Assembly: GCF_001262505.1 (NCBI RefSeq)
Contig: NZ_KQ410733.1
Coordinates: 124,001-188,000 of the forward strand
Origin: Shinella sp. SUS2
Lineage (GTDB): Bacteria; Pseudomonadota; Alphaproteobacteria; Rhizobiales; Rhizobiaceae
Reading direction: 5' to 3'
Length of the DNA: 64,000 bases
A program made the translations under genes and the position numbers. The notes beneath the pieces were generated by a model. The model had not been told where the DNA came from. It did no database searches and saw nothing but the letters and a program-made list of their open reading frames with translations. Below are positions 42,958-54,371 of the stretch, one piece after another. Numbering within the stretch: position 1 is the stretch's first letter; each line of letters starts with the position of its first letter.

Positions 42958-44910
42958 TCATACGCGGTTCGCATCGGCGCGGCCGAGCTGGAACATCGGC
43001 CCGCCGCGCCTTCGCGGAAAGCCATAGCCGTGGACTTCGACGAGGTCGATATCGGCGGCGCTTGCGGCGATGCCTTCTGCGAGGATCGCCTGTCCCTCCT
43101 GTGCCATCGCGGCCATCAGTCTGGCAACGATTACCTCGCCGGCCATGTCCGTTCGCGGCCCCATGAGTGGTGCGAGAATCCGCTCGGCCTTGGCGGAGGG
43201 CTGCGGTCGGCGGTCGCCGGGCGCGTAGTCGTACCACCCGCCACCGGTCTTCTGGCCCTTGCGCCCCGCCCGCACCAGCAGATCGCCCGGCATGTCCGAT
43301 ACGGGTTCGCCCCGCTTGCGGGCCGCCTCGCGATGGAGAAAGGCAATATCGAGGCCCGCCATGTCCTGCATTTCGAATGGTCCCATGGCAAAGCCGAAGC
43401 CGCGCATCGCCGCGTCGATGGCGGCGATACCGACGCCATCGCGAACCAGCGCCTCCGCTTCCGTCCGGAACCTTCGGAGGATGCGGTTGCCGATGAAGCC
43501 GTCGCAGATGCCCGCGCGCACGGGGATCTTGCCGAGGCGCCGGGCGATTTCGAAGGCCGTCGCCAGCACGCCCGGCGCCGTTTCCGGTGTCGGTACGATT
43601 TCGAGGAGTTTCATGACATGCGCCGGACTGAAGAAATGGAGGCCCAGGAAACGCTCCGGTTCCGGCAGGCCTTCCGCGATCAGCCGCGGGTCGATGTAGG
43701 AGGTGTTGGTCGCAAGAATGGCATCCGGCCGGCAGAAGCGCCCCAGCTCGGCGAAGACGGCACGCTTGACGGCGAGCTCCTCGAACACGGTTTCGATCAC
43801 GACGTCGCAGCGCTCCACGCCGCCATAGCCGATGTTCGTTTCGAGACGGCCCAACCGCTCGGCCACCTCTTCGCCCGTTGTCTGTCCCCGGCGCTGCGAT
43901 GCCTCGAAAAGGTTTGCGAGCGTTTCGCGTGCCCGTGAAACGCCGGTAGCGTCCTGCTCGACAAGCACGACGGAGAGACCGGCATTGAGAAGGGCGGCGG
44001 CGATCCCGCTGCCCATCGTCCCGCCACCGACGACGCCGGCGGTGTCGACCGGTCTCGGCGCTGTCCCGCGGATATCCGCCGGTCGCATCGCTGCGCGCTC
44101 GGCGAAGAAGAGATGGCGCAGGGCGGCGGCCTCCTCGCTTCCGCGCAGCGAGAGGAAGGTCGCCCGCTCGCATGCCAGACCGGCCGCAGCACCTTGCTCG
44201 ACCCCGCATTTGAGGACCTCTAGTGCCTGCAGGGGCGCCGAAGCACCCTTCGCGCGCGAAGCGATCCTCTGTTCCGCTTCCGTCCAGATCTCTTGCGCCG
44301 GTTCGGATAGCGGACGATCGAGGCTTGGCAGAGGCAGGGCCTTGTCGAGCGCCACGCGCACGAAGGCAATGGCGCCCGGCAGCAGCGGTTCCTCGACCAT
44401 GGCATCGACCAGTCCGAGCCGTACAGCCTCTGCGGCGTCCAATGTATGGTTCTCCGCAACGACCCGGATCGCCTCGGCAATGCCGATCACCCGCGGCAGG
44501 CGCTGCGTGCCGCCGGAACCCGGAATGATGCCGAGATTGACCTCCGGCAGGGCGAAGCGGGCGGTTCCGGTCGCAATTCTCATGCGGCATCCGAGCGCCA
44601 GCTCCAGGCCGCCGCCGAGCGCCGCACCGCGGATCGCCGCAACCCATGGCTTTGCCGCCCGCTCGATCCGGGCGACGACATCGGGAAGGAACGGCGGCTC
44701 CACAGGGCGGTCGAATTCGGTGATATCGGCTCCCGCGACGAAGAGGGCGCCGGCTCCTGTGAGGATGACGGCCCGGATCGCCGGATCCTTGTCGAACGCC
44801 TGGGCCAGGGTCAGCAGCCGTTCCCGCGCGGCCGCGTTGATGGCGTTGACCGGCGGATTTGCGATCGTGACGATCGCGATTCCACCGTCGATATCGATGT
44901 TGACGGTCAT
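42958..44910 (-). CDS. Enoyl-CoA hydratase/3-hydroxyacyl-CoA dehydrogenase fusion (FadB/FadJ-like)
   Basis: A 650-residue bifunctional beta-oxidation enzyme. The N-terminal crotonase domain has [13 protein letters not shown] and [12 protein letters not shown] for the oxyanion hole and Glu, plus [20 protein letters not shown]. From about residue 290 the NAD domain shows [20 protein letters not shown]; the catalytic His is in [17 protein letters not shown]. It hydrates an enoyl-CoA and oxidises the resulting 3-hydroxyacyl-CoA. It is somewhat shorter than E. coli FadB (about 730). No thiolase gene is in the window. ATG 44910 follows GGGAAA. It is 43 bases after the CoA-transferase. Confidence 0.92.
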   Translation of the reverse strand: MTVNIDIDGGIAIVTIANPPVNAINAAARERLLTLAQAFDKDPAIRAVILTGAGALFVAGADITEFDRPVEPPFLPDVVARIERAAKPWVAAIRGAALGGGLELALGCRMRIATGTARFALPEVNLGIIPGSGGTQRLPRVIGIAEAIRVVAENHTLDAAEAVRLGLVDAMVEEPLLPGAIAFVRVALDKALPLPSLDRPLSEPAQEIWTEAEQRIASRAKGASAPLQALEVLKCGVEQGAAAGLACERATFLSLRGSEEAAALRHLFFAERAAMRPADIRGTAPRPVDTAGVVGGGTMGSGIAAALLNAGLSVVLVEQDATGVSRARETLANLFEASQRRGQTTGEEVAERLGRLETNIGYGGVERCDVVIETVFEELAVKRAVFAELGRFCRPDAILATNTSYIDPRLIAEGLPEPERFLGLHFFSPAHVMKLLEIVPTPETAPGVLATAFEIARRLGKIPVRAGICDGFIGNRILRRFRTEAEALVRDGVGIAAIDAAMRGFGFAMGPFEMQDMAGLDIAFLHREAARKRGEPVSDMPGDLLVRAGRKGQKTGGGWYDYAPGDRRPQPSAKAERILAPLMGPRTDMAGEVIVARLMAAMAQEGQAILAEGIAASAADIDLVEVHGYGFPRRRGGPMFQLGRADANRV

Positions 44911-44953
44911 CTTGTTTCCCGGTGTTGCAGGCTCGTATCGTGCGGCCGCGCGC

Positions 44954-46213
44954 CTATGCGATCGCGCTTTGGGCGGGCAGCGGCGACGGCGCGCTCTTGA
45001 TATCGTGGCAGGTGACGACGCCGGCGCGCACCAGGTTTTCGATCTGCGCCTCCTCGAAACCCAGCACGTCGCGCAGCACGCTACGCGTATCCTCGCCGAG
45101 AAGCGGCGGCGCCTTGGCATCGGCATGTGCCTGTGCGGCAAGTCCGTGCGCGGGCCGGATCAGCGAGACCGTGCCGAGTTCCGGATGCTCGAGGCGCTGT
45201 ACGACGCCCCGCTCCGTCACGCTCGGGCTCTGGAGTGCTTCGGACACGGACTTCACCTGTCCGGCCGGCACGCTCGCCGCAAGGCAGGCGGCAAGCCAGT
45301 GCTCGCAGGTTTCCCCGGCGATGATCGTTGCGAGGAGCGGCAGCAGCTCGTCCCTGTGCACGGCGCGCTGATGAGAAGTCACGAACCGCGGATCGCGGGC
45401 AAGGTCCGGCCGGTCGATCACCTTTTCACAGAAATCGACGAACATGCGGTCATTGCCGACGGCGAGCGCGAACGTGCCGTCGCTTGCCGCGAAGATCTGG
45501 TAGGGCACGACCGTCGGATGCGCGTTGCCGTAACGCACCGGCTCCACGCCGGCGTTGAGATAGCCGGTCCCGACGTTGATCAAGAGGTTGAGCGTGGCAT
45601 CGAGCAGCGCGACGTCGATATACTGCCCGGTACCCGTATCCCGGCGCTGGTAGAGCGCGGCGAGGATCGACTGGGTGGCGACCATGCCGGCCACCACATC
45701 GGTGAAGGCGACACCGAGCCGGTTTGGGGGGCCATCCTCCTCGCCCGTGATCGACATCAGGCCGCTTTCCGCCTGCATGATGAAATCGTAGCCCGGCCGG
45801 TCACGCTCGGGGCCTGTCTGGCCGTATCCGGAAATCGCGCAGTAGACGACGCCCGGATTGATCTTCCGGATATCCTCGTAGCCGATACCCAGTCGCTCCA
45901 CGGTGCCGGCGCGAAAATTCTCCACCACGACATCGGCTCTGGCTGCAAGGTCGAGTACGATCTGCCGGCCTTCCGGTGTCTTCAGGTCGAGCGCGATGCT
46001 CTGCTTGCCGCGGTTGGCGCACAGATAGTAGGTGCTGACCCCCTTGAAGTTCGGCACGGACCAGGCGCGCGTGTCGTCGCCGCCCTTGATGTTCTCTATC
46101 TTCCAGACCTCGGCGCCGAGATCCCCGAGGCTCATGGTCGTCCATGGTCCTGCAAGAACGCGTGTCAGGTCGAGCACACGGATACCCTCGAGCGGCAATC
46201 TCAACTGCGTCAT
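44954..46213 (-). CDS. Family III CoA-transferase (CaiB/BaiF type)
   Basis: A 419-residue family III CoA-transferase, a class that moves CoA between acyl groups without a free intermediate. Typical motifs are [40 protein letters not shown] [16 protein letters not shown] and [16 protein letters not shown]. It could activate an acid for the beta-oxidation enzymes downstream. ATG 46213 has GGAGG upstream and overlaps the stop of the preceding ABC ATPase gene (ATGA), so its translation is coupled to the transporter. That suggests the imported compound itself, or its direct acid product, receives CoA. Confidence 0.92.
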   Translation of the reverse strand: MTQLRLPLEGIRVLDLTRVLAGPWTTMSLGDLGAEVWKIENIKGGDDTRAWSVPNFKGVSTYYLCANRGKQSIALDLKTPEGRQIVLDLAARADVVVENFRAGTVERLGIGYEDIRKINPGVVYCAISGYGQTGPERDRPGYDFIMQAESGLMSITGEEDGPPNRLGVAFTDVVAGMVATQSILAALYQRRDTGTGQYIDVALLDATLNLLINVGTGYLNAGVEPVRYGNAHPTVVPYQIFAASDGTFALAVGNDRMFVDFCEKVIDRPDLARDPRFVTSHQRAVHRDELLPLLATIIAGETCEHWLAACLAASVPAGQVKSVSEALQSPSVTERGVVQRLEHPELGTVSLIRPAHGLAAQAHADAKAPPLLGEDTRSVLRDVLGFEEAQIENLVRAGVVTCHDIKSAPSPLPAQSAIA

Positions 46214-47240
46214 TCCATTCCTCCAGGCCCGCTCTTCTCGCGAGCCGACAAACCGGTCTCCATGGCATTCGGAAAGTGGCACGCGACCGAATGGCCTTCC
46301 TCTCGTTCGTTCAGCGGCGGCTCCACCTCCGCGCAGACCTTCTGGGCGATGGGGCAGCGCGTGCGGAAGCGACACCCGGACGGCGGATTGAGCGGGCTCG
46401 GCAGGTCACCCTTCAGCACGATGCGCGAGCGGCTGCGTTCCAGCGCCGGGTCGGCGAGCGGCACGGCGGACATCAGCGCCTGGGTATAGGGATGCATCGG
46501 CGCCCGGTAGAGCCGGCGCTTTTCGGCGATCTCGACGATCTTGCCGAGATACATGACGGCCACCCGGTGCGAGATGTGCTGCACGACGGACAGGTCATGC
46601 GCAATGAAGACATAGGCCGTACCGAAATCCCGCTGGATATCCTTGAGGAGGTTGAGCACGCCCGCCTGCACGGAGACGTCGAGCGCGGAGACCGGCTCGT
46701 CGAGCACGAGCAGTTCCGGTTTCAATGCCAGTGCCCGGGCGATCACCACGCGCTGGCGCTGGCCGCCGGACAATTCGTGCGGATAGCGCTGGCCGTGTTC
46801 CGGGTTGAGGCGGACGAGGTGGAGCATCTCGGCGACCCGTTCCTTGCGCCCGGCCTGCGAGAGGTCGCTGATGCGCAGCGGCTCGGCAATGTTTTCGGCA
46901 ACGCGCATGCGCGGATGCAGCGATGCGTAGGGATCCTGGAAGACCAGCTGGATCTTCCGGCGCAGCGCGCGCATCTCGGCGGGGTTCGCCGCGTTGATAT
47001 CGCGGCCGCGGAACAGGGTCTGCCCGCCGGAAGGCTCGATCAATCGCAGGATGCAGCGGCCGAGGGTGGACTTGCCGCAGCCGGATTCACCGACCAGCCC
47101 CAGTGTTTCGCCGGGCTTGACGTCGAAGGACACGCTGGTCACAGCGTTGACCTGGGCAATCTCGCGCTCGAAGATCAGCCCGCCGGTGACGGAGAAGCGC
47201 TTCGAGAGGTCCCTGACGGAGAGGATGGGGTCCGGCCCGG

Positions 47241-47244
<4 letters not shown>
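46210..47244 (-). CDS. Peptide/opine-type ABC transporter ATPase (DppF/OppF-like)
   Basis: A 344-residue ATPase. Walker [15 protein letters not shown]-loop [13 protein letters not shown], signature [19 protein letters not shown] and Walker [15 protein letters not shown] are all present. The C-terminal oligopeptide-type extension contains [16 protein letters not shown], whose cysteines fit the 4Fe-4S cluster reported for some Dpp/Opp ATPases. It starts at ATG 47244, overlapping the DppD-like stop by four bases (ATGA); a longer start at 47370 would overlap that gene extensively. It pairs with the DppD-like ATPase. Confidence 0.93.
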
Positions 47245-48227
<983 letters not shown>

Positions 48228-48235
48228 GGTGCGCC

Positions 48236-49072
48236 TCATTTCGACTTCGGGTCGAAGTAGTCGTGCAGGCCGTCACCGATGAAGTTGAAGCCGAGCACGA
48301 TGGTCAGGATGGCAAGGCCCGGCCCGAGGGCGACCCACCAGGAATAAAACTGCGCTGCACCGTCGGAGATCATCGAACCCCATTCCGGCGTTGGCGGCGT
48401 GGCGCCGAGGCCGATGAAGCTGAGCGAGGCGGCAAGCAGGATCACCTGGCCGAGATCCATCGTCGCGCTGATCAGCACCGGCGTCCAACAGAGCGGCAGG
48501 ATGTGCTTGAAGAGGATGCGGCCCTTGCCGGCACCTGCCGCGACCGCAGCCTCGACATGCTCGCGCTCCCGGATCTCCAGAACCTGCGCACGCATCAGGC
48601 GGGCATAGACAGGCCACCAGACGATCACCATGGCGACGGTCGCATTTTCAAGGCCGGGGCCCAGCGAGGCCGCCACGGCCATGGCGAGGAGCATCGGGGG
48701 GAAGGACAGGGTGACGTCGACGAGCCGCATGATCGCCGAGCCGAGCAGGCCGCCGGCATACCCGGAAATCGCGCCCAGCATGGCCCCGATCGTGACGGAG
48801 AGAGCGACCACGACGATGGCGATCGGGATCGAGTGCTGTGCGCCGTAGAGGGTTCGGCTCAGGACGTCCCGCCCGAGCGCGTCGGTCCCCAACCAATGGC
48901 TCCAGCTCGGTGCCTGGAGCCGCCGGCCGACCATGTCGAGCGGGGCATAGGGGCTCATCAGCGGCGCGAGCAGCGTGACGGCGAGCCAGAAGACCACGAT
49001 CGCGATGCCGATGGCGAGCGGGATCGACAGCCATGCCGGCCGGCGGAAAGAAACGAGGGTCGCAGCGATCAT
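48236..49072 (-). CDS. Peptide/opine-type ABC transporter permease (DppC-like)
   Basis: A 278-residue permease. It has the DppC N-terminal extracytoplasmic segment (LAPLMSPYAPLDM, HWLGTDALGRDVLSRTLYG), six membrane segments and the EAA loop EREHVEAAVAAGAGKGRILF that meets the ATPases. The C-terminal GFNFIGDGLHDYFDP is typical. ATG 49072 follows GGGGTAA, where TAA is the stop of the DppB-like gene, leaving a two-to-four base gap. An in-frame start at 49111 overlaps the upstream gene. Confidence 0.93.
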   Translation of the reverse strand: MIAATLVSFRRPAWLSIPLAIGIAIVVFWLAVTLLAPLMSPYAPLDMVGRRLQAPSWSHWLGTDALGRDVLSRTLYGAQHSIPIAIVVVALSVTIGAMLGAISGYAGGLLGSAIMRLVDVTLSFPPMLLAMAVAASLGPGLENATVAMVIVWWPVYARLMRAQVLEIREREHVEAAVAAGAGKGRILFKHILPLCWTPVLISATMDLGQVILLAASLSFIGLGATPPTPEWGSMISDGAAQFYSWWVALGPGLAILTIVLGFNFIGDGLHDYFDPKSK

Positions 49073-49076
49073 GTTC

Positions 49077-50090
49077 TTACCCCAGGCGCACGCGCGGATT
49101 GGCGATGACATAGGCGATGTCGGTGATGAGGTTCGTCAGCAGGAAGACGACGCCTCCGACGATGGTGACACCGATGATGGCGGGAAAATCGAGACCGCGC
49201 GCCGCCTCCACCGCGTAGGACCCCATGCCCGGCCAGGAGAAGATCGTCTCGGTCAGTACGGCTCCTGTGAGCAGGTAGGCGAAGGAATAGCCGATGACGG
49301 TCAGCGTCGGCACCAGCGTGTTGCGTAGCGCATGGCGCACCACGACACGAAGCTCCCCCGCCCCCTTCGCACGCGCCGTCAGGATGAATTCCCGGTCCAG
49401 CACCTCCAGCATGTTGGCGCGCACCAGCCGCGATATGGTGCCTGCGACGGCCCAGCCGAGCACGAAGGCCGGCAGGATCAGATGCCACAGCGCGTCCAGA
49501 AAGAGCCTCACGTTCCCGGCGATCAGCGTGTCGATGGTCATGAAGCCGGTGACGGAGGCCGGAGGGGTTGCCCGCGGATCCAGCCGGCCGGGGCCGGGCA
49601 GGACGCCCCATTTGACCGAGAAGACATAAAGCAGCGCCAGTCCCAGCCAGAAGACGGGAATGGACGATCCGAACAGGGCGAAGAAACGCGCCGCATGGTC
49701 GATGACCGTATTGCGGAAATAGGCCGCCAGAACGCCCAGCGTGATACCGATCGCCGAGCCGATGACCATCGCGGCAAGAACGAGTTCCATCGTGGCCGGC
49801 AGGCGGAAGAACACGTCCTGCGCGACGGGCCGGCGTGTGATGAAGGAGGTGCCCATGTCGCCGGACAGAAGATTGCCGACATAGATGACGTAGCGTTCCG
49901 GCAGACTGCGATCGAGCCCCCAGCGCGCCTTTGCGGCGGCCACTGCCACCGGATCGTTCATCTGCCGGTCCGACACGATCGCCGTCAGCGGGTCGCCCTT
50001 CGTCACGGTCGTGAGCAGGAAGGCGAGCGTCACGATGCCGAGAACCAGGAAGGGCATCGCGACCAGGCGTCGCAGAATGTATCGTGTCAC
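49077..50090 (-). CDS. Peptide/opine-type ABC transporter permease (DppB-like)
   Basis: A 337-residue permease, first gene of the reverse unit. MTRYILRRLVAMPFLVLGIV is the typical DppB start, followed by GDPLTAIVSDRQMN, GDMGTSFITRRPV and the EAA loop EFILTARAKGAGELRVVVRH. A GTG at 50090 is the start, with AGGA about nine bases before it. The promoter should lie in the 50091-50274 region shared with the divergent IclR gene, and an IclR-like operator is at 50192-50206. The cognate binding protein is probably the one at 57880 in the forward unit. Confidence 0.93.
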   Translation of the reverse strand: MTRYILRRLVAMPFLVLGIVTLAFLLTTVTKGDPLTAIVSDRQMNDPVAVAAAKARWGLDRSLPERYVIYVGNLLSGDMGTSFITRRPVAQDVFFRLPATMELVLAAMVIGSAIGITLGVLAAYFRNTVIDHAARFFALFGSSIPVFWLGLALLYVFSVKWGVLPGPGRLDPRATPPASVTGFMTIDTLIAGNVRLFLDALWHLILPAFVLGWAVAGTISRLVRANMLEVLDREFILTARAKGAGELRVVVRHALRNTLVPTLTVIGYSFAYLLTGAVLTETIFSWPGMGSYAVEAARGLDFPAIIGVTIVGGVVFLLTNLITDIAYVIANPRVRLG

Positions 50091-50191
50091 AAATCGCGTC
50101 CTTTAACCCGTGTGCCATCCCGTGCCGATCGGCGTATGGGGAGATTGATGCAGGCATTATTGACAACAGGCGAAGCGGACGTCAACATAAA

Positions 50192-50206
50192 TGAAATTAT
50201 ATTCCA
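50192..50206. promoter_or_regulatory. IclR-like operator A
   Basis: TGAAATTATATTCCA lies inside a wider 21-base near-palindrome (50189-50209). It matches ten of fourteen defined positions of the E. coli IclR consensus (TGGAAATNATTTCCA). It is between the divergent DppB-like and IclR genes. The 3' flank ACGGCAGATCG resembles that of operator B at 55596-55610. Confidence 0.6.
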
Positions 50207-50274
50207 TTTACGGCAGATCGACAGATCGCGAAAATCCGCTATGGCTCCAGCAGCGCTGACACGAAAGGCAAGAC

Positions 50275-51132
50275 ATGCGTAAACGGACCAAACCGGCAGA
50301 CGGCAGCGAAGGCGCGGAGGGCGGGAATTCCGCCGCTTCGCTGACACGCGGGCTGGAAATCCTGCGATCGTTCACCGCCGACGACGCCACGCTCGGCAAC
50401 CAGGACCTTATCGAACGGACGGGCTTGCCGAAAGCAACCGTCTCGCGCCTGACCTCGACGCTCGTCGGCCTCGGCTATCTCCACTACGACGACATGCTCG
50501 GCCGCTACAGCATCGGGCCCGCGACGGTGTCCCTCGGCTACTCGGCGCTCAGCTCCAGCGCCGTCATCCATATGGCAAGGCCCCTGATGCAGGAGCTGGC
50601 GGACCAGACCGGCGCAGCCGTGGCGCTCGGCACGCGCGACGGGCTGGAAATGGTCTATCTTGCCAATTGCCGCTCGATGAGCCCGGTTTCGCTGCGCCTC
50701 AATGTCGGCTCGCGCCTGCCGATCTACCGCACGGCCATGGGCCTTGCCTATCTTGTCGAAATGCAACCGGACATTCGCCAGTCCGTCGTCGGGCAACTGG
50801 TCGTGGCCGAGCCCGAAAGGGCCGAGGAACTCGACCGTCTTGTGACGAACGCAATCGAGGACTACCGGCGCGACGGGTTCATCAGCGCGTTCGGCAGCTG
50901 GCACAGTTACATCAATGCCGTCGGCGTCGCCTTCCGGCCGACGGATGGCTCGCCCCTCGTCGCCCTCACCTGCGGCGGGATTGTCGATATCCTGTCGCGC
51001 AACCATTGCCGGGAAACCGTCGGTCCCGGGCTGCTCCGGCTTACGCGCCGCCTGCGCGCGCGGCTTGCCGGGGAGCCCGATCCGTTCCCCACCTCGCAAC
51101 GACCACCCACCTGGAAAACCTCAGCCGAATAG
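50275..51132 (+). CDS. IclR-family regulator of the catabolic island
   Basis: A 285-residue IclR protein. Residues 22-85 are the winged helix (SLTRGLEILRSFTADD, LIERTGLPKATVSRLTSTLV). Residues 100-265 are the IclR effector domain, with AVALGTRDGLEMVYLANC and GRAL-like IYRTAMGLAYLVEM. AAGG precedes ATG 50275. It is divergent from the ABC operon and followed after 24 bases by the AcoC-like gene. Candidate operators with the IclR motif occur at this promoter and between the acyl-CoA dehydrogenase and E1 genes, so it likely governs all four units. The inducer is unknown. Confidence 0.9.
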   Translation: MRKRTKPADGSEGAEGGNSAASLTRGLEILRSFTADDATLGNQDLIERTGLPKATVSRLTSTLVGLGYLHYDDMLGRYSIGPATVSLGYSALSSSAVIHMARPLMQELADQTGAAVALGTRDGLEMVYLANCRSMSPVSLRLNVGSRLPIYRTAMGLAYLVEMQPDIRQSVVGQLVVAEPERAEELDRLVTNAIEDYRRDGFISAFGSWHSYINAVGVAFRPTDGSPLVALTCGGIVDILSRNHCRETVGPGLLRLTRRLRARLAGEPDPFPTSQRPPTWKTSAE

Positions 51133-51156
51133 GCTCAAGCCTCAAGGGATCCCCCA

Positions 51157-52446
51157 ATGCCCACCCATGTCGTCTATCCGAAGGTCAGTCTCGAAATGTC
51201 GAGCGGCCGTATCGCCCGCTGGCTTGTTGCAGAGGGCGAAACCGTTCGGCAGGGGCAGGTGCTTTTCGAGATCGACAACGACAAGGCCGCCGTCGAGGTC
51301 GAATCCCCTGCGTCCGGCGTCATTCACACCCTTGTTGAAAGCGAGATCGAGGTGGATGTCGGGGCGGATGTCGCCCGCATCTATGGCGATGGCGAAGCCT
51401 ACGGCGGGATGGAAATACAGGAAGTCGAGACCGGGGAAGCCGTGACCGAGGCGAGCCGAGCCATTCTCTTGCCGGGCGCGCGGCGAAGCGGGCGCGGCCC
51501 CAACCCCACTCCCCTCGCCCGCCGCATCGCGCGCGAACATGGTATCGTGCTGGATGGCCTCACCGGTACCGGTCCGGGCGGGCGGATCCAGAAGACAGAC
51601 GTCGTTGCGAGGGTCGGCGATGCCCGCCGGCCGGCAACAATCGAGATGCCCACCGTTCTGCCCGCGGTCCGAAAGGATGGCAGTCCTGCGCCGCTGAATG
51701 CGACCTGGCTGCGCAAGGGCGACGGCCTGCCTGTCGTGCTTCTCCATGGCTTCAGCGCAGACCTCAACAACTGGCGCGGCATGCTCGCCGGCGCGCGCGC
51801 GGACTGGCCGGCGCTGGCGGTCGACCTTCCTGCGCACGGCCGCTCGCCGCATGCGATCCCCGACGACCTCGACCGGATGGCGGCAACCATCGAGGCGACC
51901 GTCGCGGCAGAGCATGACGGCCCGCTCGTGCTGGCCGGTCATTCCTTCGGCGGGGCGCTGGCGGCGCGGCTGGCAAGCCGCGGGCAGCTGGATATCCGCG
52001 GTCTCTGCCTTGTCTCTCCCGCAGGCCTCGGGCCTGAGATCAACGGCGCCTTCGTTGCGGGCGTGTTACGCGCGCGGCAGCGGCAGAGCCTGAAGCCCTG
52101 GCTCGACCTTCTGGTGCACGATGCCGCCGTCATCTCGCCGGCCTTCCTGCAGGCGGTGGTGCAGCAGCGTGACGACACGGGCCTGACGGCGGCGATGGGG
52201 GCCTTTGCCGAGCGGTTCTTCCCGGATGGAACGCAGTCGATCTCCATCCGTGACGATCTCGCTCGCCTGTCCCAGCCGGTGCGCATCGTCTTCGGCCGGC
52301 AGGACCGTATTCTCCGCTTTAGTGCCACGGTGGGCCTTCCCGGCAATGTCGGCCTGCATGCCGTCGATGCGTGCGGGCACATGCCGCATCTCGAATATCC
52401 GGCGCTGGTAATGAAGATCCTCGGCGAAGTCCGCAGAAGCGTCTGA
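51157..52446 (+). CDS. AcoC-like E2: lipoyl and peripheral-subunit-binding domains plus alpha/beta hydrolase
   Basis: A 429-residue three-part protein. Residues 1-78 form a biotinyl/lipoyl domain with lipoyl Lys43 in EIDNDKAAVEVESP. Residues 115-155 form a peripheral-subunit-binding domain (PTPLARRIAREHGI, GTGPGGRIQKTDV). Residues 175-425 form an alpha/beta hydrolase (VVLLHGFSADLNNW; nucleophile Ser263 in GHSFGG; Asp in FGRQDRI; His in CGHMPH) in place of the usual acyltransferase. This layout matches E2 of the acetoin-cleaving complex, with AcoC-like SPAGLGPEINGAFVAG and LKPWLDLL. It is the likely partner of the fused E1 at 55660. The acyl product is presumed transferred to CoA. Confidence 0.88.
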   Translation: MPTHVVYPKVSLEMSSGRIARWLVAEGETVRQGQVLFEIDNDKAAVEVESPASGVIHTLVESEIEVDVGADVARIYGDGEAYGGMEIQEVETGEAVTEASRAILLPGARRSGRGPNPTPLARRIAREHGIVLDGLTGTGPGGRIQKTDVVARVGDARRPATIEMPTVLPAVRKDGSPAPLNATWLRKGDGLPVVLLHGFSADLNNWRGMLAGARADWPALAVDLPAHGRSPHAIPDDLDRMAATIEATVAAEHDGPLVLAGHSFGGALAARLASRGQLDIRGLCLVSPAGLGPEINGAFVAGVLRARQRQSLKPWLDLLVHDAAVISPAFLQAVVQQRDDTGLTAAMGAFAERFFPDGTQSISIRDDLARLSQPVRIVFGRQDRILRFSATVGLPGNVGLHAVDACGHMPHLEYPALVMKILGEVRRSV

Positions 52447-52449
52447 CGG

Positions 52450-53097
52450 TCAGCGCTTCGCCTGCTGACCGTAGGTGCCGTAGCGGGTGCGCACATCGAC
52501 GAGTTCCGCCTGCGTCAGGAGAACGGGCTCTCCGATCGACCGGGCGAGCACGTATTGGCGCGCCAGCGTTTCCAGCTTTTCCGCGCGCGCCAGAGCGGTC
52601 CCGACATCGGGGCCGATCGTGACTGCTCCGTGATTGGCCATCAGGCAGGCGGAGTAGGTCGTGCCCATGGCGGCGACCACCGTTTCCGCAAGCGCGGCAC
52701 TGCCGAAGCAGGCGTAGTCCGCACAGGGTATCTCGCTGCCGCCGAAGCCGGCGACCATGTAGTGGAACAGCGGGATCGCCCGACGCAGCGCAGCAAGGGC
52801 GACGCAGTGATCGGGGTGGGTGTGGACGACGGCGCCGGCATTCGTCGTGGCGTAGAGCCTGGCGTGAATGGCCCATTCCGAGGACGGCCGCCAGCCGCCG
52901 ATCCAGGCCCCGTCGAGATCAACAGCGACGATCTGCTCGGGCGCAAGGGTGTCGGGCGCGATGCCTGTCGGCGTGATCAGCATCCCTTCGCCGTGTCGCA
53001 GACTGAAATTGCCGACCGTACCGCTGTTGAGGCCGATCGCCACCGATCGCCGGCTCGCCTCGACCAGGGCCATCCTCGCTGCCGCTTCGTTCGTCAT
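52450..53097 (-). CDS. otnC: Class II aldolase-like decarboxylase (OtnC type)
   Basis: A 215-residue class II aldolase/adducin protein. Zn ligands are His residues in VVHTHPDHCVALA with a third His in MANHGAVTIG, and the catalytic Glu is in PSSEWAIHARLY. The gene overlaps the OtnK stop (ATGA), and in characterised systems such a protein converts 3-oxo-tetronate 4-phosphate to dihydroxyacetone phosphate and CO2. Without the kinase neighbour I would call it only a fuculose-phosphate aldolase relative. It converges on the E2 gene with three bases between the two stop codons. Confidence 0.8.
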   Translation of the reverse strand: MTNEAAARMALVEASRRSVAIGLNSGTVGNFSLRHGEGMLITPTGIAPDTLAPEQIVAVDLDGAWIGGWRPSSEWAIHARLYATTNAGAVVHTHPDHCVALAALRRAIPLFHYMVAGFGGSEIPCADYACFGSAALAETVVAAMGTTYSACLMANHGAVTIGPDVGTALARAEKLETLARQYVLARSIGEPVLLTQAELVDVRTRYGTYGQQAKR

Positions 53098-54362
53098 CGT
53101 GCATTCCTTTGGTTCATCGCCTCGACGGCCCTGAGCAGGATGTCGTCGGCGCCCAGCTTGCCGGGTTTGAGGTATAGCGAAAGGGGTACCGGCCCGGTGG
53201 AGACGCAGAAGCCGGTTCCGAGCGGGTCATCCGGCAGGGCCCGAACGGCGGTAATGCCGAGCGCATCGACAACCGCGCCCGACGTTTCTCCGCCCGCGAC
53301 GACAAACCGTCGGACGCCGCGATCACACAATCCCTTCGCGATGGCGCCAAGGATGCGCTCCGCCCGGCGGGCCGCCTCCACGCGGCCGAAGGCGGCCTGT
53401 ACCGCGGCGACACCTTCCGGTCCGGTTGCCGTCGAAATGGCGAGGGGCGCCGTGCCGATCCGCCTCGCGGCCCAGTCGAGCGCTGTAGAGACAAGCCCCT
53501 CCTCCCCGGCCGGATCGAGCAGATCCAGCGACAGGCAGGGGTGCTCGGCTGAAAAAGCCGCAAGCTGCGCCAGGACGATCGGCCCGACGCTTCCGGCAAG
53601 CACGGCCGTGGAGCCATCGACATGCCGCGGTGCGGGCATCGTGCCTGGCCGCATGGCACGGCCGAGGCGGGTCGCATAGGCGATGATCAGGGGATCGCTG
53701 GCGACGACGACGCGGTCCATCGATGCGGCGACCTCGGCCGCAGTCTCGACGTCGCCGTCATCGGTCGTATCGAGGAAGACGTGGCCCATTCCCTCGGCCG
53801 CGAAAGCCTCGATGGCGGTGCGTGCCGCATCGGTGCCACTGCGAAGGGCGGCATGGTTGAGGAGCGCGATCCGGTGCGGCGTCTGCCGCCCGAGGAAACG
53901 GACGAGATCGGGGTCGGACATCGGGGTCAGCGGGTCGAAGCGCTTGATCGATTCGGAAACGAGGCGGCCGCGATAGAACATGTAGCCCTGATGGACCGTT
54001 GTGCCGAAGCGGGGAAAGCCGGCGCTCATCAGCACCGGTCGCTGGCCTGCACGATCGGCGAGGTAGTCCGCCGCCGGGCCGATATTGCCGTCTTCGGTGG
54101 AATCGAACGTGGCGCAGGCCTTGTAGGCGACGCGCCTGCAGCCGGCCTGCAGAAACGCGTCGGTGAAGCGGCCCAGTTCGGCAAGCGCTTCCGCGACGGG
54201 CACCGTGCGCGTCCGCGTGCCGGCCATCACCACGGCCGCGGGCGGGATTTCGCCCTCGGGACGGAACAGTACGGGACAGTGGATACCGGCGCCTTCCAGA
54301 TAGCCGGCGACCATGAGGGCGCCGGTAAAGTCGTCAGCGATGATTCCAAGGGCTCGCTGCAT
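53094..54362 (-). CDS. otnK: Four-carbon acid sugar kinase (DUF1537, OtnK type)
   Basis: A 422-residue kinase of the DUF1537 family. The first domain holds IIADDFTGALMVAGYL and KACATFDSTEDGNIGPAADY, then GFPRFGTTVHQGYMFYRG. The C-terminal nucleotide-binding domain has AVLAGSVGPIVLAQ, FVVAGGETSGAVVDALGI and GTGFCVSTGPVPL. The family phosphorylates 3-oxo-tetronates or similar acids. It lies nine bases behind the acyl-CoA dehydrogenase and is coupled to OtnC. The dehydrogenase and isomerase that usually feed OtnK are absent here, so the input may arise from other steps in the island. Confidence 0.88.
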   Translation of the reverse strand: MQRALGIIADDFTGALMVAGYLEGAGIHCPVLFRPEGEIPPAAVVMAGTRTRTVPVAEALAELGRFTDAFLQAGCRRVAYKACATFDSTEDGNIGPAADYLADRAGQRPVLMSAGFPRFGTTVHQGYMFYRGRLVSESIKRFDPLTPMSDPDLVRFLGRQTPHRIALLNHAALRSGTDAARTAIEAFAAEGMGHVFLDTTDDGDVETAAEVAASMDRVVVASDPLIIAYATRLGRAMRPGTMPAPRHVDGSTAVLAGSVGPIVLAQLAAFSAEHPCLSLDLLDPAGEEGLVSTALDWAARRIGTAPLAISTATGPEGVAAVQAAFGRVEAARRAERILGAIAKGLCDRGVRRFVVAGGETSGAVVDALGITAVRALPDDPLGTGFCVSTGPVPLSLYLKPGKLGADDILLRAVEAMNQRNAR

Positions 54363-54371
54363 CGTCCGGCC

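Noticed and set aside
43832..46489. 885-codon forward open frame over the CoA-transferase and hydratase genes
   Set aside because: It is antisense to genes with complete conserved motifs and has low-complexity composition.
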